Shown here in pieces: positions 17,369 through 26,399 of a stretch of 64,000 nt of DNA. The notes beneath the pieces were generated by a model. The model did no database searches. It had not been told where the DNA came from and saw only the letters and a list, made by a program, of their open reading frames with translations. Source of the stretch: Streptomyces sp. NBC_01429 (lineage in GTDB: Bacteria > Actinomycetota > Actinomycetes > Streptomycetales > Streptomycetaceae); assembly GCF_036231945.1 (NCBI RefSeq), contig NZ_CP109599.1:7839501-7903500 (forward strand). Reading direction: 5' to 3'. The translations under genes and the position numbers were made by a program. The first letter of the stretch is position 1; each line of letters begins with the position of its first letter.

Positions 17369-17831
17369 CGAGCAGGCCCCGCGCTGCCGATGGCGGCCGA
17401 GACGGCGTGGCGCGCGCTCGACGACCTCGGCGTCCAGCCGGGTGAGCTGCTGATCGTCCACGGCGCGGGCACCACGGTGGGTGAGGCGGCGGTGCGCTTC
17501 GCGCTGCACCGGGGTATTCGGGTGATCGCCACCGCCGGGCCGACCCGGGCCGCTGTCCTGGAAGGGATCGGCGCCCAGACGCTGATCGAGCTGACCGACC
17601 GGCGATCCCGACCGCGTCCTCACCGTCTCGGACTTCGCCGCGGCGGCCGAGCTGGGCGCCCGGATCACCACCGAGATCCGCTACGACCTGATGGGCGAGT
17701 TCGCCCGGCTGGCCGGCGAAGGCGTCCTGGCCGTATCGGTCGCCCGCACCTACACGCTCGACCAGATCCAAGAAGCGGCCAAGCTCAGCCAGTCCCGGCG
17801 ACCCGGCGGCAAGGTCATGCTCGTCCTGTGA
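17369..17831 (+). pseudogene. Quinone oxidoreductase-like (zinc-binding dehydrogenase) remnant
   Basis: Homology to NADP-dependent MDR oxidoreductases begins mid-protein (ALPMAAETAWRALDDLGV) and covers the NADPH loop VHGAGTTVGEAAVRFAL. Near 17600 the frame changes, and the C-terminal part (DRVLTVSDFAAAAELG to GGKVMLVL, stop 17829-17831) follows with about 45 residues absent. The N-terminal GroES-like half is also missing. Like its VanX neighbour it shows internal deletion. Confidence 0.7.
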
Positions 17832-18075
17832 TCGCCTTGCCGGCCCGGCCAGGCGAAAGGGGTCCGTACAACCCCCGATGATCACGCGGTGACCGTACCC
17901 GTTCCCGACCAGGGTCCCTACAGGATCGCGAAGTCACACTGGAGTACCAGGGCGTGGCCGCGTGAGACCGGGGTCTTGGTGCATGCGTGCTTGATCAGCA
18001 AGGACGAACGCATCTTTCACATCCGTCTTGCCCCGGCCTCATCCGGGACCACGCGCGATACACCGGACCAAAGGC

Positions 18076-19020
18076 TCACTCAGAGGCTGACGCCCTCGTC
18101 CCCGGGCCGGCTGTCGCCCATGGGCCGAGGGCGAAGCCTTCACCCTCCCGTCGGACTTCCAAGGCGCCCGCACCACCGAAGTGCGCGGGGACGAGCAGTT
18201 CCCGTTCGTCAGCCGCCCGCGCGAGGATCCGACGGCGGCTGGCCGCCGCTTGTTCCGGGGCCAGGCAGGCGTTGCTGTTGCGGCAGGGATCGAGGATCTG
18301 TACCGGGCTGTGCAGCAGGTCGCCGACGAAGACCGCCCGATCGCTCCCGGACGCGAGTCGCAGCACGGACGAGCCGGGGGTGTGGCCGGGCGCGGACTCC
18401 AGGGTGAGGTGTTCGTCGATGCGGTGGAGGCCGTCCCACAGCACGGCCTGTCCGGCCTGGTGGACGGGCGCGATGCTGTCTTCGTAGATCAGGCGGTCGA
18501 CCTCCTGTAAGCCGTTCCCGTACGCGTTGTCCGGACCGTAGTGGAAGTCGTCGGCGGCCGGAATGAGGTACTGGGCGTGGGGGAACGTGGGTACCCACTG
18601 CCCGTCCGCGTCGACGGTGTTCCAGCCGACGTGATCGACGTGGAGGTGGGTGTTGACGACGACGTCGACATCCTGTGGGCGAACACCCGCCCTCGCCAGG
18701 AGGCCGAGGAAATCCCCATGACGCTGGTGGAAGTACGGTGCCATGCCCGGTCGTTCGCGCCCGTTGCCCGCTCCTGTGTCGACCAGGACAGTCCGTCCGG
18801 CGCTGCGCAGTACCCACGACTGCAGCGCGATCACCGTCCTGTCACTGTCCGGCTTCCAGTGGTCCGGTGCGAGCCACTGCTCGTTGTCCTTCCATACATC
18901 GGCACTGACTTCCGGGAGGAACTCGGAGGTGGGCAGGAACGGCTCGTGCCACTCCACGACCCGGATGACCTCGACATCCCCCAGCACCATGCTCTGCACA
19001 CGCTCGTTCTCATTGATCAT
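18076..19020 (-). CDS. MBL-fold metallo-hydrolase
   Basis: 314 residues, ATG 19020 chosen over an upstream TTG. The binuclear zinc motif HLHVDH is present (H125, H127, D129, H130 in NTHLHVDHVGW), with later ligand His in APGHTPGSS and a metal-bridging Asp in VFVGDLLHSP, and a final PAHFGG. The layout resembles AHL lactonase/alkyl-sulfatase-like cytosolic hydrolases, so hydrolysis of a lactone or ester is likely; the substrate is unknown. Divergent from an AraC regulator with direct repeats in between. Confidence 0.82.
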   Translation of the reverse strand: MINENERVQSMVLGDVEVIRVVEWHEPFLPTSEFLPEVSADVWKDNEQWLAPDHWKPDSDRTVIALQSWVLRSAGRTVLVDTGAGNGRERPGMAPYFHQRHGDFLGLLARAGVRPQDVDVVVNTHLHVDHVGWNTVDADGQWVPTFPHAQYLIPAADDFHYGPDNAYGNGLQEVDRLIYEDSIAPVHQAGQAVLWDGLHRIDEHLTLESAPGHTPGSSVLRLASGSDRAVFVGDLLHSPVQILDPCRNSNACLAPEQAAASRRRILARAADERELLVPAHFGGAGALEVRREGEGFALGPWATAGPGTRASASE

Positions 19021-19058
19021 GTGCTCGACCTTAAGAAGACCGAACGATCCTCTCAATG

Positions 19059-19104
19059 CGCATCCAGCTCAATAAAATACGCATCCGTCTCACGCATCAG
19101 ACGG
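19059..19104. promoter_or_regulatory. Direct repeats in MBL-AraC intergenic region
   Basis: CGCATCCAGCTC at 19059-19070 recurs as CGCATCCGTCTC at 19080-19091, exactly 21 bp (two helical turns) apart, with a third partial CGCATCAGACGG at 19093-19104. Direct repeats on one helix face are typical AraC-family binding sites; the likely binder is the adjacent regulator. Confidence 0.55.
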
Positions 19105-19122
19105 GAGATATATCCTGGGTGG

Positions 19123-20094
19123 ATGGATGTGGTGAGCGACGCGATCTCTGCCGTGCACCTCGGGCACCCTTCGTCCCAGCGGGTGCGGATCGGCGGTAGC
19201 TGGTGCGCGCGGCTGGACCCGTACGACGGCGCGGGCTTCCACGTCGTCCTGAAGGGCAACTGCTGGCTGCTGACCGACGGCGGTGCCCAGGTGTCCCTCG
19301 GTGTGGGTGACGCGGTACTGCTGCCCCATGGCACGGGCGGCGTGCTGGCCGACTCCCCGGTCGACGCGGCGACCGCGAGGGAGAGGGCGGTACCGGTCGA
19401 TCGATTGCTCGTGGGGACGGGGACGGGGGCGGGAGCGAACCCGAGGTCGGGGCCGCGAGCCCGGCCCGATCGCGACGAGACGGAGGTGCTCTGCGGCAAG
19501 TACTCGCTCGACTGCAGCAGGATGCACCCGCTCATGGCGGAACTCCCCGAGATCGTCCACCTTCCCAGCCGAGTAGGCACCCACCTCGAACTCCGCGCCG
19601 CCATCGACCTGCTCGCCGGGGAGCTGGACGAGGTACGGCCCGGCTCCTGCGTCGCGCTCCCGAACCTCCTCGACCTTCTCCTCGTCTACATGATCCGCTC
19701 CTGGATGGCCGAGGCCACCAGCGGAGCCTGGCCCGGCGCACTGGGTGACCCGGTGACGGCCGCCGCCCTGCGGGCGCTGCACTCGAACCCGGCCGCGCGG
19801 TGGAGCAACGACCTGCTGGCCGCCGAGGCGGGCGTCTCCCGCCCCACCCTGGCGCGCCGGTTCACCACCCGGATCGGCCGACCCCCGATGTCCTACCTCG
19901 CCTGGTGGCGTGTGATCCTCGCCGCCACGCTGCTCCGCGACACCACGGAAACCCTGGCCACCATCGCGGGTCGAGTCGGCTACGGCAGCCCGTACGCACT
20001 CTCCCACGCCTTCGAGAGGGAGTTCGGTACCACACCGGGGCGGTACCGAGCGCGGGCCGCGGATCGATCCGCTCCGCCACAAGCCCTCAACTGA
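19123..20094 (+). CDS. AraC-family transcriptional regulator
   Basis: 323 residues, ATG 19123. An N-terminal cupin (about residues 1-170) of the AraC_binding_6/CupR type is interrupted by a Gly/Arg-rich stretch at about 100-120. The C-terminal pair of helix-turn-helices runs from about residue 210 (LLAAEAGVSRPTLARRFTTRIGRPPMSYLAWWR and IAGRVGYGSPYALSHAFEREFGTTPGRYR). Probably activates the divergent MBL hydrolase in response to a small molecule (inference). Confidence 0.88.
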   Translation: MDVVSDAISAVHLGHPSSQRVRIGGSWCARLDPYDGAGFHVVLKGNCWLLTDGGAQVSLGVGDAVLLPHGTGGVLADSPVDAATARERAVPVDRLLVGTGTGAGANPRSGPRARPDRDETEVLCGKYSLDCSRMHPLMAELPEIVHLPSRVGTHLELRAAIDLLAGELDEVRPGSCVALPNLLDLLLVYMIRSWMAEATSGAWPGALGDPVTAAALRALHSNPAARWSNDLLAAEAGVSRPTLARRFTTRIGRPPMSYLAWWRVILAATLLRDTTETLATIAGRVGYGSPYALSHAFEREFGTTPGRYRARAADRSAPPQALN

Positions 20095-20220
20095 CGTCAA
20101 AACGCGGGTCTGGCACGGAGCTCGGGGAGTGGTCACAGCACGCGATGCCGCCGCTTGAATCGAGGCAGGACGCGGGCGATGGCGGTTCGCCGCCGTGCCC
20201 GCGCCCCGGACCGCCTTGGC

Positions 20221-21182
20221 TCAGCCCAGCGCGTCCATCAGGGCGATGACGTAGGCATCCAGCCGCTCCTCCACGGCTCGCGTCGTCAGCTCTGTCCTCC
20301 CCGCCTCCCGCCATGGCCGCGCCACCAACCGCACTTCTTCCGAGAACGCCAGCGCGTCCCGCACCTGCCAGTACAGCCGCTCGCTCGCGGCCGCTGCCAG
20401 CACCCCGCCGGCCTCTTCATATGCCTGAGCGAACCGCGAACCCCACGCCGGGCCGTGCAGCAGCGCGAGATTGGTGGAGCAGTGCGCCACATCGAGATCC
20501 GCCGGGCCCCAGGATGTCTGCGGCCAGTCGACGACCCCGGTGATCCGAGGACTTGCCGGGCCTGGGGCGGCACGTCGAACAGCACGTTGCCGGGGTGGAA
20601 GTCCCGGTGCAGGAATCGCCCTTCATAGGGCGGCGCGGGCTTGCGGATCACGTTGATCGCCGCGACCCATGCCGCAGTGTCGGCGTCCTTCGGCGTCACG
20701 ACGGTGTCGGCGGTCGTCAACGCCACGTACTCCCGTGGCCGCTCGGCGGGTCGCAGCGCGTGGATCGCCACGAGTTGACGGGCCAGCAGTGGGACGCGTG
20801 CCTCCAGACCCTCATCGCCGAGGACCGCCCGGCCGGCCAGATGGGTCATGAGCAGCGACGGATACGCGCAATGCGCGGCGGTCGGATCAACCGCGACCAG
20901 CCCAGGAGCCGGTACGCCGGCCCCCGCGAGCAGGGTCAGGACGCCTGCCTCCGTGTTCAGCAGGTTCTCGGCGTGCTCCACGAAGAACGGGTCGACGAAG
21001 GTCCGCAGCACCAGGTCGCGGGTGCCTCCGTCCCGCGTGCCGATGGTCAGCCGCCGCATTTCGGCGGTGATACCGCCGTGCAGAGCCTCGGTTCCGACGA
21101 TCCGTTCGCCGACCTCCAGGTGCCGGCTCACCCAAGCCAGTGTCGACGGTCGGACAGCCGCCGCCTGATCGTGGTTGGTCAC
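20221..21182 (-). pseudogene. Aminoglycoside-phosphotransferase-like kinase, frameshifted
   Basis: Reading from GTG 21182: an APH/ChoK-fold N-lobe, then the catalytic loop FLHRDFHPGNVLF. At about 20549 one base is missing. The DFG-equivalent ITGVVDWPQTSWGPADLDVAH and the C-lobe continue in another frame to the stop at 20221. Restoring one base would give a full-length kinase of about 320 residues, so this is either a recent mutation or a sequencing error. Substrate (aminoglycoside, macrolide or other) unknown. Confidence 0.7.
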
Positions 21183-21436
21183 CGTGCCACCCCATCATCC
21201 GGACGACGGCACGCGCAAAGCCTTTCGTTGGAGCCGATGCCAACTCGCGCCGTCACCTCGACGGTGCCGAAGGCGACTGCCGCCGCTTCGACGTGCACGC
21301 GGGCGGTGACCCAGGTCGCTGAGCAACGGACGGATGGTCGTCGCGAGGCAGGCGGGGTTCGGCTTCGGCCGTGATCGCCGAGTGGACGCCCGGGACCGGC
21401 CCACCGAAGGTCCGTCGGGCGGAATACTCTGTCCGT

Positions 21437-21772
21437 ATGAGTGAACGAGGAATGCAGGAGCTGGCGCTGCTGCTGCTGACGGCGCTGGCGAATGCCCCTC
21501 GGCACGGGTATGCCATTGCCCAGGAGGTCAAGATCATCACCGATGGCCGGGTGGCGCCGCGTACCGGGGCGCTTTACGGGGCGCTGGACCGGCTGCTGGC
21601 GGAGGGGCTGATCCAGGTGGAGCGCGAGGAGGTGGTGGGCGGTCGGGCTCGTCGGATCTTCGCTCTCGCTCCCGCCGGGCGGGAGCGGCTGGAGGCCGAG
21701 GCGGAGCGACTGGCCGCGACGGCCCGGGAGGTCAGGCGGCGGCTGGCCGATGGCTCGGTGGCGCCGGCATGA
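21437..21772 (+). CDS. PadR-family transcriptional regulator
   Basis: 111 residues. PadR winged helix: MQELALLLLTALANAPRHGYAIAQEV, then RTGALYGALDRLLAEGLI and a wing (VGGRARRIFALAPAGRERLE). No ribosome site precedes the ATG, so it may be leaderless. The stop overlaps the next gene's start (ATGA), a common arrangement in which PadR controls its own operon with a membrane protein. Confidence 0.88.
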   Translation: MSERGMQELALLLLTALANAPRHGYAIAQEVKIITDGRVAPRTGALYGALDRLLAEGLIQVEREEVVGGRARRIFALAPAGRERLEAEAERLAATAREVRRRLADGSVAPA

Positions 21773-22659
21773 GCGAGTTCCTCGTCCGTCTGTACCCGGC
21801 TGCGTACCGGGCCGCTCACGGTCAGGAAATCTTCGATGTGCACCGGGAGATGACGGCGGACCTGCCGCGTCCGGCCCGGCTGCGCGCGGACGCGGACCTG
21901 GCCGCGCACGCCCTGCGGGTTCGGCTGGGACTGGACTCGGCGTCGCCCGCGGGGCGTCTCTTCGCGCTGGCTGCGCCCTTCGCACTCGCCGCGGGCGCGG
22001 TGGACAGCGGACTGCACCTGACGCGCTGGTACACCAAGCTCGTTCTCTCGCCCGCCCCGGTATGGGTCCAGGTCTCCACCATGGATGGTGCGGGGGCCCT
22101 GCACCTGCTGCTCTCCCTGCTGGTGTGCGTCGGCGCGGTCATCGCGTTGACAGGCCGGTGGGGGCTGGGCGTGGGGGTGGCCGTGGCCGGACTGCTGGGG
22201 ACGGCCGCGCAGTGGGCCTTCGACGCACAGGTGTCCGACGGGGGAGCCATCGTTCCCGCGGCGGCGTTGCTCACTGTCGGCGTCGTCCTCGCCTGCCCTC
22301 CGGACCGCCGCGGTGACAGGCGGCTGTCGGCGGCGGCCGGAGCCGTGGCCGCCGCGGGGTGGTTTCCCGTCGTCGTCATCAATGCGGGGACCTATACGGG
22401 GGCCTTCGCCGTGACCACGGACTACGGCGCCTGGCCCATGCTGGTCCTCGCCTTCGCGGGGGCTGCCCTCGCTCTGCGCGCGCGTTCCTCAGGTCTGCGC
22501 GAGATGGGCGCGATGGCCATGGCCTCTCCGTCGCTGGTCGCCCACTCCTACGCGAATGCCTGGGGCAATCTCTGGCCCGTCCTCGGCACTCTTCTCCTGC
22601 TGTCGGCGGTGGCCGCGCTCACCGCGTCCCTCCAGGCGGTGCGCCGCCACCGGCACTGA
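21769..22659 (+). CDS. Hypothetical multi-pass membrane protein, PadR partner
   Basis: 296 residues. The N-terminal segment (residues 1-60, FLVRLYPAAYRAAHGQEIFDVH) resembles the cytosolic HAAS-like domain often found in PadR-coupled proteins. It is followed by about seven hydrophobic helices between residues 62 and 290. No catalytic motif seen. Translationally coupled to padR, so its amount is probably set by that regulator, typically in cell-envelope stress; this role is inferred. Confidence 0.75.
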   Translation: MSEFLVRLYPAAYRAAHGQEIFDVHREMTADLPRPARLRADADLAAHALRVRLGLDSASPAGRLFALAAPFALAAGAVDSGLHLTRWYTKLVLSPAPVWVQVSTMDGAGALHLLLSLLVCVGAVIALTGRWGLGVGVAVAGLLGTAAQWAFDAQVSDGGAIVPAAALLTVGVVLACPPDRRGDRRLSAAAGAVAAAGWFPVVVINAGTYTGAFAVTTDYGAWPMLVLAFAGAALALRARSSGLREMGAMAMASPSLVAHSYANAWGNLWPVLGTLLLLSAVAALTASLQAVRRHRH

Positions 22660-22677
22660 TCCCGGCCTGTACTTTCC

Positions 22678-22705
22678 AGCCGCCGCCCGCTCACGGGCGG
22701 CGGCT
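22678..22705 (+). terminator. Hairpin terminator after PadR operon
   Basis: Perfect 12-bp arms (AGCCGCCGCCCG at 22678-22689 and complement at 22694-22705) with loop CTCA, 19 bases after the membrane-protein stop. Confidence 0.8.
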
Positions 22706-22803
22706 TCGTCGCGTATCCAGACGTTCCGGCCCGACCCGTCGGCCCGGCCCCACTTCCCCGCCCCGGGCCACGGGCACCCGCTCCGCACGATATTCATAGT
22801 CCG

Positions 22804-22833
22804 TTGACATGAATACTCCGCCTGATGTTCTAT
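22804..22833 (+). promoter_or_regulatory. Sigma-70-like promoter for DUF4184 gene
   Basis: TTGACA at 22804-22809 and TTCTAT at 22828-22833, spaced 18 bp, in a locally AT-rich patch. Transcription would start about 110 bases before the TTG start codon of the next gene. The rest of the 290-base gap holds only the terminator above. Confidence 0.5.
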
Positions 22834-22950
22834 GGCTACGTGCTGCCTGGGCCAGGCCGGCCGGACGATCTCGGACGCCTACTTGAAGGCATCCTCCAGC
22901 GGAGCGCGGTGGCCCCGGCCGGTCCCGTTCCAGCAGAGAAGGTCATCGAG

Positions 22951-23907
22951 TTGCCGTTCACCTTGTCCCACCCCGCGGCAGTGCTGCCACTGATGCGCCG
23001 CCCCTTCGTTCCGGCGGCTCTGGTCGCGGGCGCCGTGGTACCCGACGCCCCGTACTTCCTGAACGCCCTCGGCGTGTCCGAGACCGGTCCCCAGGACTGG
23101 TACGGGCCGTTCCTCAACGCCACACAGACCCACTCGCTCGGCGTGGGCCTGCTGGTCGATCTGCCCCTTGCCGCCGCCCTGGTCGCCGTCTGCCGGATGC
23201 TGCGCGCGCCGATCACCGCGCTGCTCCCGTCCGGCCTCCGCCTTCCGGAACCCGAGCGGACGACCGGCCTGCCGGCCAAGGCCCGGCACGTCATGTGGCT
23301 GCTGTTCTCCGCGCTGATCGGTATCGCCACCCATGTGGCATGGGACTCCTTCACCCACGGAGACGGCTTCCTGGTCACTCATCTCCAGCCGCTGCGCGCC
23401 TCGGCCCCGGGCGGTCTGACGGTCGCGCGGCTGCTGCAGTACGCGAGCACCGCTTTCGGCCTCGCGGCCATCGGCCGGCATCTTTGGCGGCGCCGGGGGC
23501 GTCTGCGCTCCCACGACGGCACCGACTCCGTCGCCCGCCCGGGGCACTTCACGCGGTGGGGCGTGGTGACTGCGCTGGTCGTAACTCCCTTGCTGGGTGG
23601 CGCCGTACATGCCCGTGACGACTTCAACGACTACCGTTATGTGACCGACGTGGACTACAGCCGACCGGTCACCGTCGAGCTGGGCGACGGCTCGAACGAG
23701 ACCTCCTATCCCTCCACAACGGTCAAGGCTCCGTGGGGCACCGTCGCCGAAGGCGTGTTGACCGGGGCCGCCAAAAGGGCGGGCGCCACGTTCGCGGCCG
23801 CCCTGCTCCTGTACTCCGCCGCCTGGCAGATCGGGGCCGTCTCGCGTCGGCGGACGACAGCGTTCACCCCTGCCCCCTCCTCACCACCGACTCGGGGCGG
23901 GAAGTGA
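22951..23907 (+). CDS. DUF4184 membrane protein
   Basis: 318 residues from a TTG start at 22951: reading TTG as Met gives MPFTLSHPAAVLPL, the canonical DUF4184 N-terminus. An AAGG site precedes it; upstream codons do not resemble the family. About five or six membrane segments, the DAPYFL and HVAWDSFTH motifs (His and Asp typical of the family) and a C-terminal helix. Function unknown; related to membrane metal-dependent hydrolases of the YdjM type (inference). Confidence 0.85.
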   Translation: MPFTLSHPAAVLPLMRRPFVPAALVAGAVVPDAPYFLNALGVSETGPQDWYGPFLNATQTHSLGVGLLVDLPLAAALVAVCRMLRAPITALLPSGLRLPEPERTTGLPAKARHVMWLLFSALIGIATHVAWDSFTHGDGFLVTHLQPLRASAPGGLTVARLLQYASTAFGLAAIGRHLWRRRGRLRSHDGTDSVARPGHFTRWGVVTALVVTPLLGGAVHARDDFNDYRYVTDVDYSRPVTVELGDGSNETSYPSTTVKAPWGTVAEGVLTGAAKRAGATFAAALLLYSAAWQIGAVSRRRTTAFTPAPSSPPTRGGK

Positions 23908-23987
23908 CGGCGCTCGGCAGGGTGTGAACGCTCTTCGGCCGGATCACCTCCGCCTGCCCGACGAATACGTTCCCGAGTGCGCGTCCG

Positions 23988-25029
23988 TTACGGGGCGGAC
24001 GGGTAGTCGGTGTAGCCGGTTTCGCCGCCCACGTACATCAGGTACTTGTTCCGGACGGGGTTGACGGGGGTGCCGGTGCGGAGGCGTTCGACGAGATCGG
24101 GCGTGGAGAGGAACGGGCGGCCGAGGGCGATGAGGTCGGCGCCGGCGGCCAGGAGGCGGTCGGCTTCGTGCTTGCCGCCGTCGGCGGGGATCTGGTCGGC
24201 GGGCAGGACGGGGTTGGCGATGAGCGTGCCGGGCCACTGCTCGCGGATGTCCTGGTATACGCCGGAGTCGGGGTCGGCGTAACCGAGGTGCAGGTAGGCC
24301 AGGTTGCGGTCGGCGAGGGCGGAGACGAGTGCCGCGTAGAGCGCGCGGGTCTCGTCGCCCTCGTCGATGCTGTTGACGGTGTTGCCGGGGGAGATGCGCA
24401 GCCCGGTGCGTTCGGGGCCGATCGCGGCGGCGACGGCGTCGGCGACCTCGACGGTGAAGCGGATGCGACGGCTGACGGAACCGCCCCAGGCGTCGGTGCG
24501 GTGGTTGGTGTTCGGGGCGAGGAACTGGTGCAGGAGGTGGCCGTTGGCGCTGTGCACCTCCACACCGTCGAAGCCCGCCTCCAGGGCGTTGCGGGCGGCG
24601 GTGGCGAAGTCGGCGACGGTGGTGCGGATGTCGTCGGCCGTCATCCGCCGTGGGATGGGCGCGGGCTGCTTGCCCGAGGGAGTGTGCAGGGTCTCGGGCA
24701 GGGGGGATCGGGGACGGCGCGAGGGGGAGCAGGCCGCTGGTGTCGGGGTGGCCGACCCGGCCGCCGTGCTGGATCTGCGGGAACATCGGCCCGCCTGAGG
24801 CCGCGCGCACGGCTTCGGTGACCTGGCGCCAGCCGGTCACGTGTGCCGCGCGGTGGATGGCGGTGATGTTCGGGTAGGTCTGACCCACCGCGTTGGGTGT
24901 CGCTGCCTCGGCGATGATCAGGCCGGCCGTGGCGCGCTGGGCGTAGTAGGTCGCCATGAGAGAGGTCGGGACGCCCTCGACGGTGGCCCGGTTACGGGTC
25001 AGTGGCGCCATGACGAGGCGGTTGGGGAG
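23988..25029 (-). pseudogene. Old-yellow-enzyme family alkene reductase, truncated and frameshifted
   Basis: From the right: LPNRLVMAPLTRNRATVEGVPT (family residues about 24 onward) through QIQHGGRVGHPDTSG. A frameshift at a run of six G (24701-24706) follows; then TADDIRTTVADFATAARNALEAGFDGVEVHSANGHLL to a normal end GYTDYPSAP at 23988. The FMN and substrate residues (VHSANGH, LIALGRPFLS) survive. The first roughly 24 codons are missing at the junction with the MerR remnant. The truncation is real; the homopolymer frameshift could be a sequencing error. Confidence 0.75.
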
Positions 25030-25245
25030 CTGTTCGCGGCCGGGCTGTGCAGCTCCAAGATCGCGCAGTTGCTTCCGTGCGTGCGGGACGTGGACGGCGG
25101 CCCTTCCGAGGCCGCCGACGCGAAGCTGGTCACCGAACTCACCGCGGAACGCGACCGCATCGACCGGATGATCGAGGATCTGCGACGCTCCCGGGTGACG
25201 CTGAACGAGGTGATCGACGCCGCCGGGGCGGCGGATCGCCCTGCT
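25030..25245 (+). pseudogene. MerR-family regulator C-terminal fragment
   Basis: The stretch LFAAGLCSSKIAQLLPCVRD followed by LTAERDRIDRMIEDLRRSRVTLNEVIDAA is the helix and dimerising coiled coil of a MerR regulator. Its DNA-binding domain is absent: the open frame starts abruptly where the truncated alkene reductase begins on the other strand. The frame then runs on into antisense sequence. Non-functional remnant. Confidence 0.65.
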
Positions 25246-25265
25246 TCGCAGGTCGCCGGGCGGGA

Positions 25266-25475
25266 TCAGGGCTCAACCTCCGCTTCGACCGCGCTGTCGG
25301 CGGGGCGCCCGGAGTGGGTGAAGTGGTTCGTGCCGCTGGTGAACGAGCCGGGCACCACGATGGAGGTCTCCACACCGCAGCGGGCGAGTTCGGCGGCGTA
25401 GCTGACGGCGAGGGAGTCCATCGCGGCCTTGGCGGCGAAGTAGGGAGCCGGATACGGAGCGATGCTGACCCGGCT
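25266..25475 (-). pseudogene. SDR oxidoreductase internal fragment
   Basis: Complement strand reads YFAAKAAMDSLAVSYAAEL then CGVETSIVVPGSFTSGTNHF, the active-site Tyr-x-x-x-Lys region (PYFAAK) and following strands of a short-chain dehydrogenase. Both the NAD-binding half and the last 80 or so residues are missing; an early stop lies at 25266. Convergent with the MerR fragment. Confidence 0.65.
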
Positions 25476-25544
25476 CGGTTCCGGGCCGTCGTCGCCGCTG
25501 CGCGCGGCCCGGAGCCGTGTGGTGGGGGGTGTGGGGTGCGGGGA

Positions 25545-26282
25545 TCAGACGAGGCCGCCGTTGGCGAACAGGACCTGACCGTTGATCCAGCGCGCCGGGC
25601 CCGCGAGGAATGCGATCGCCTCCGCGATGTCCTCCGGAGTGCCCAGACGCTCGAGCGGCGCGGCCTTGGCGAGGTTGTCGATCGTGGCCTGGTCCTTGCC
25701 ATCCAGGAACAGGGGAGTGGCGGTGGGGCCGGGAGCCACCGCGTTGACCGTGATGTCCTTGCCGCGCATCTCGCGCGCCAGCACCAGGGTCATGCCCTCG
25801 ACCGCTCCCTTGCTCGCCGCGTAGGCGCCGTAGGTCGGGAACTGGGCGCGGGTGACCGAGGTGGAGACGTTGATGATCGCTCCGCCCCGCCGGACCCGGC
25901 GGGCTGCCTGCTGCGAGACCACGAAGGTGCCGCGGATGTTGGTGCGGTGCATCCGGTCCAGGTCGTCCAGGTCGAGGGTGGCGATGGGGGCCAGGAACAT
26001 GATGCCGGCGGTGTTGACGACCACGTCGATGCCGCCGAACTCCTGCTCCACCGCGTCGAACGCGGCGGACATCGCGCTCTCGTCGGCGACGTCTCCGCCG
26101 ACCGGGATCGCCTTCCCGCCGGCCCCGGTGATCGCGGCGACCGTCTCGTCGGCCTTGGCCTTGTTGCCGGCGTAGTGCACGCCCACGGCGATGCCGTCCT
26201 TGGCCAGACGCTCCGCGACCGCACGGCCGATGCCGCCGGAGCCGCCGGTGACCAGAGCCGCGCGAGTGATGTTGTCCGTCAT
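25545..26282 (-). CDS. SDR family oxidoreductase
   Basis: 245 residues, complete. Cofactor motif TGGSGGIG at residues 13-20, NTAG (NAG-equivalent) at about 90, active-site Ser-Tyr-Lys with YAASK at about 154-158, and the C-terminal WINGQVLFANGG. Resembles glucose/3-ketoacyl reductase-type SDRs; substrate unknown. Lies downstream of a TetR gene on the same strand, probably in one operon. Confidence 0.88.
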   Translation of the reverse strand: MTDNITRAALVTGGSGGIGRAVAERLAKDGIAVGVHYAGNKAKADETVAAITGAGGKAIPVGGDVADESAMSAAFDAVEQEFGGIDVVVNTAGIMFLAPIATLDLDDLDRMHRTNIRGTFVVSQQAARRVRRGGAIINVSTSVTRAQFPTYGAYAASKGAVEGMTLVLAREMRGKDITVNAVAPGPTATPLFLDGKDQATIDNLAKAAPLERLGTPEDIAEAIAFLAGPARWINGQVLFANGGLV

Positions 26283-26399
26283 GAGGAGGTGTCCTTTGGT
26301 GAGGTGCCCGGAAAGGCTGGTTGGTTGTGTCGCGCCAGTTCAGGCCATGCCGTCTGCGCGAGTGATGACTGCCGCCGGCGGGCCGTGAGCCGGCTTCAG

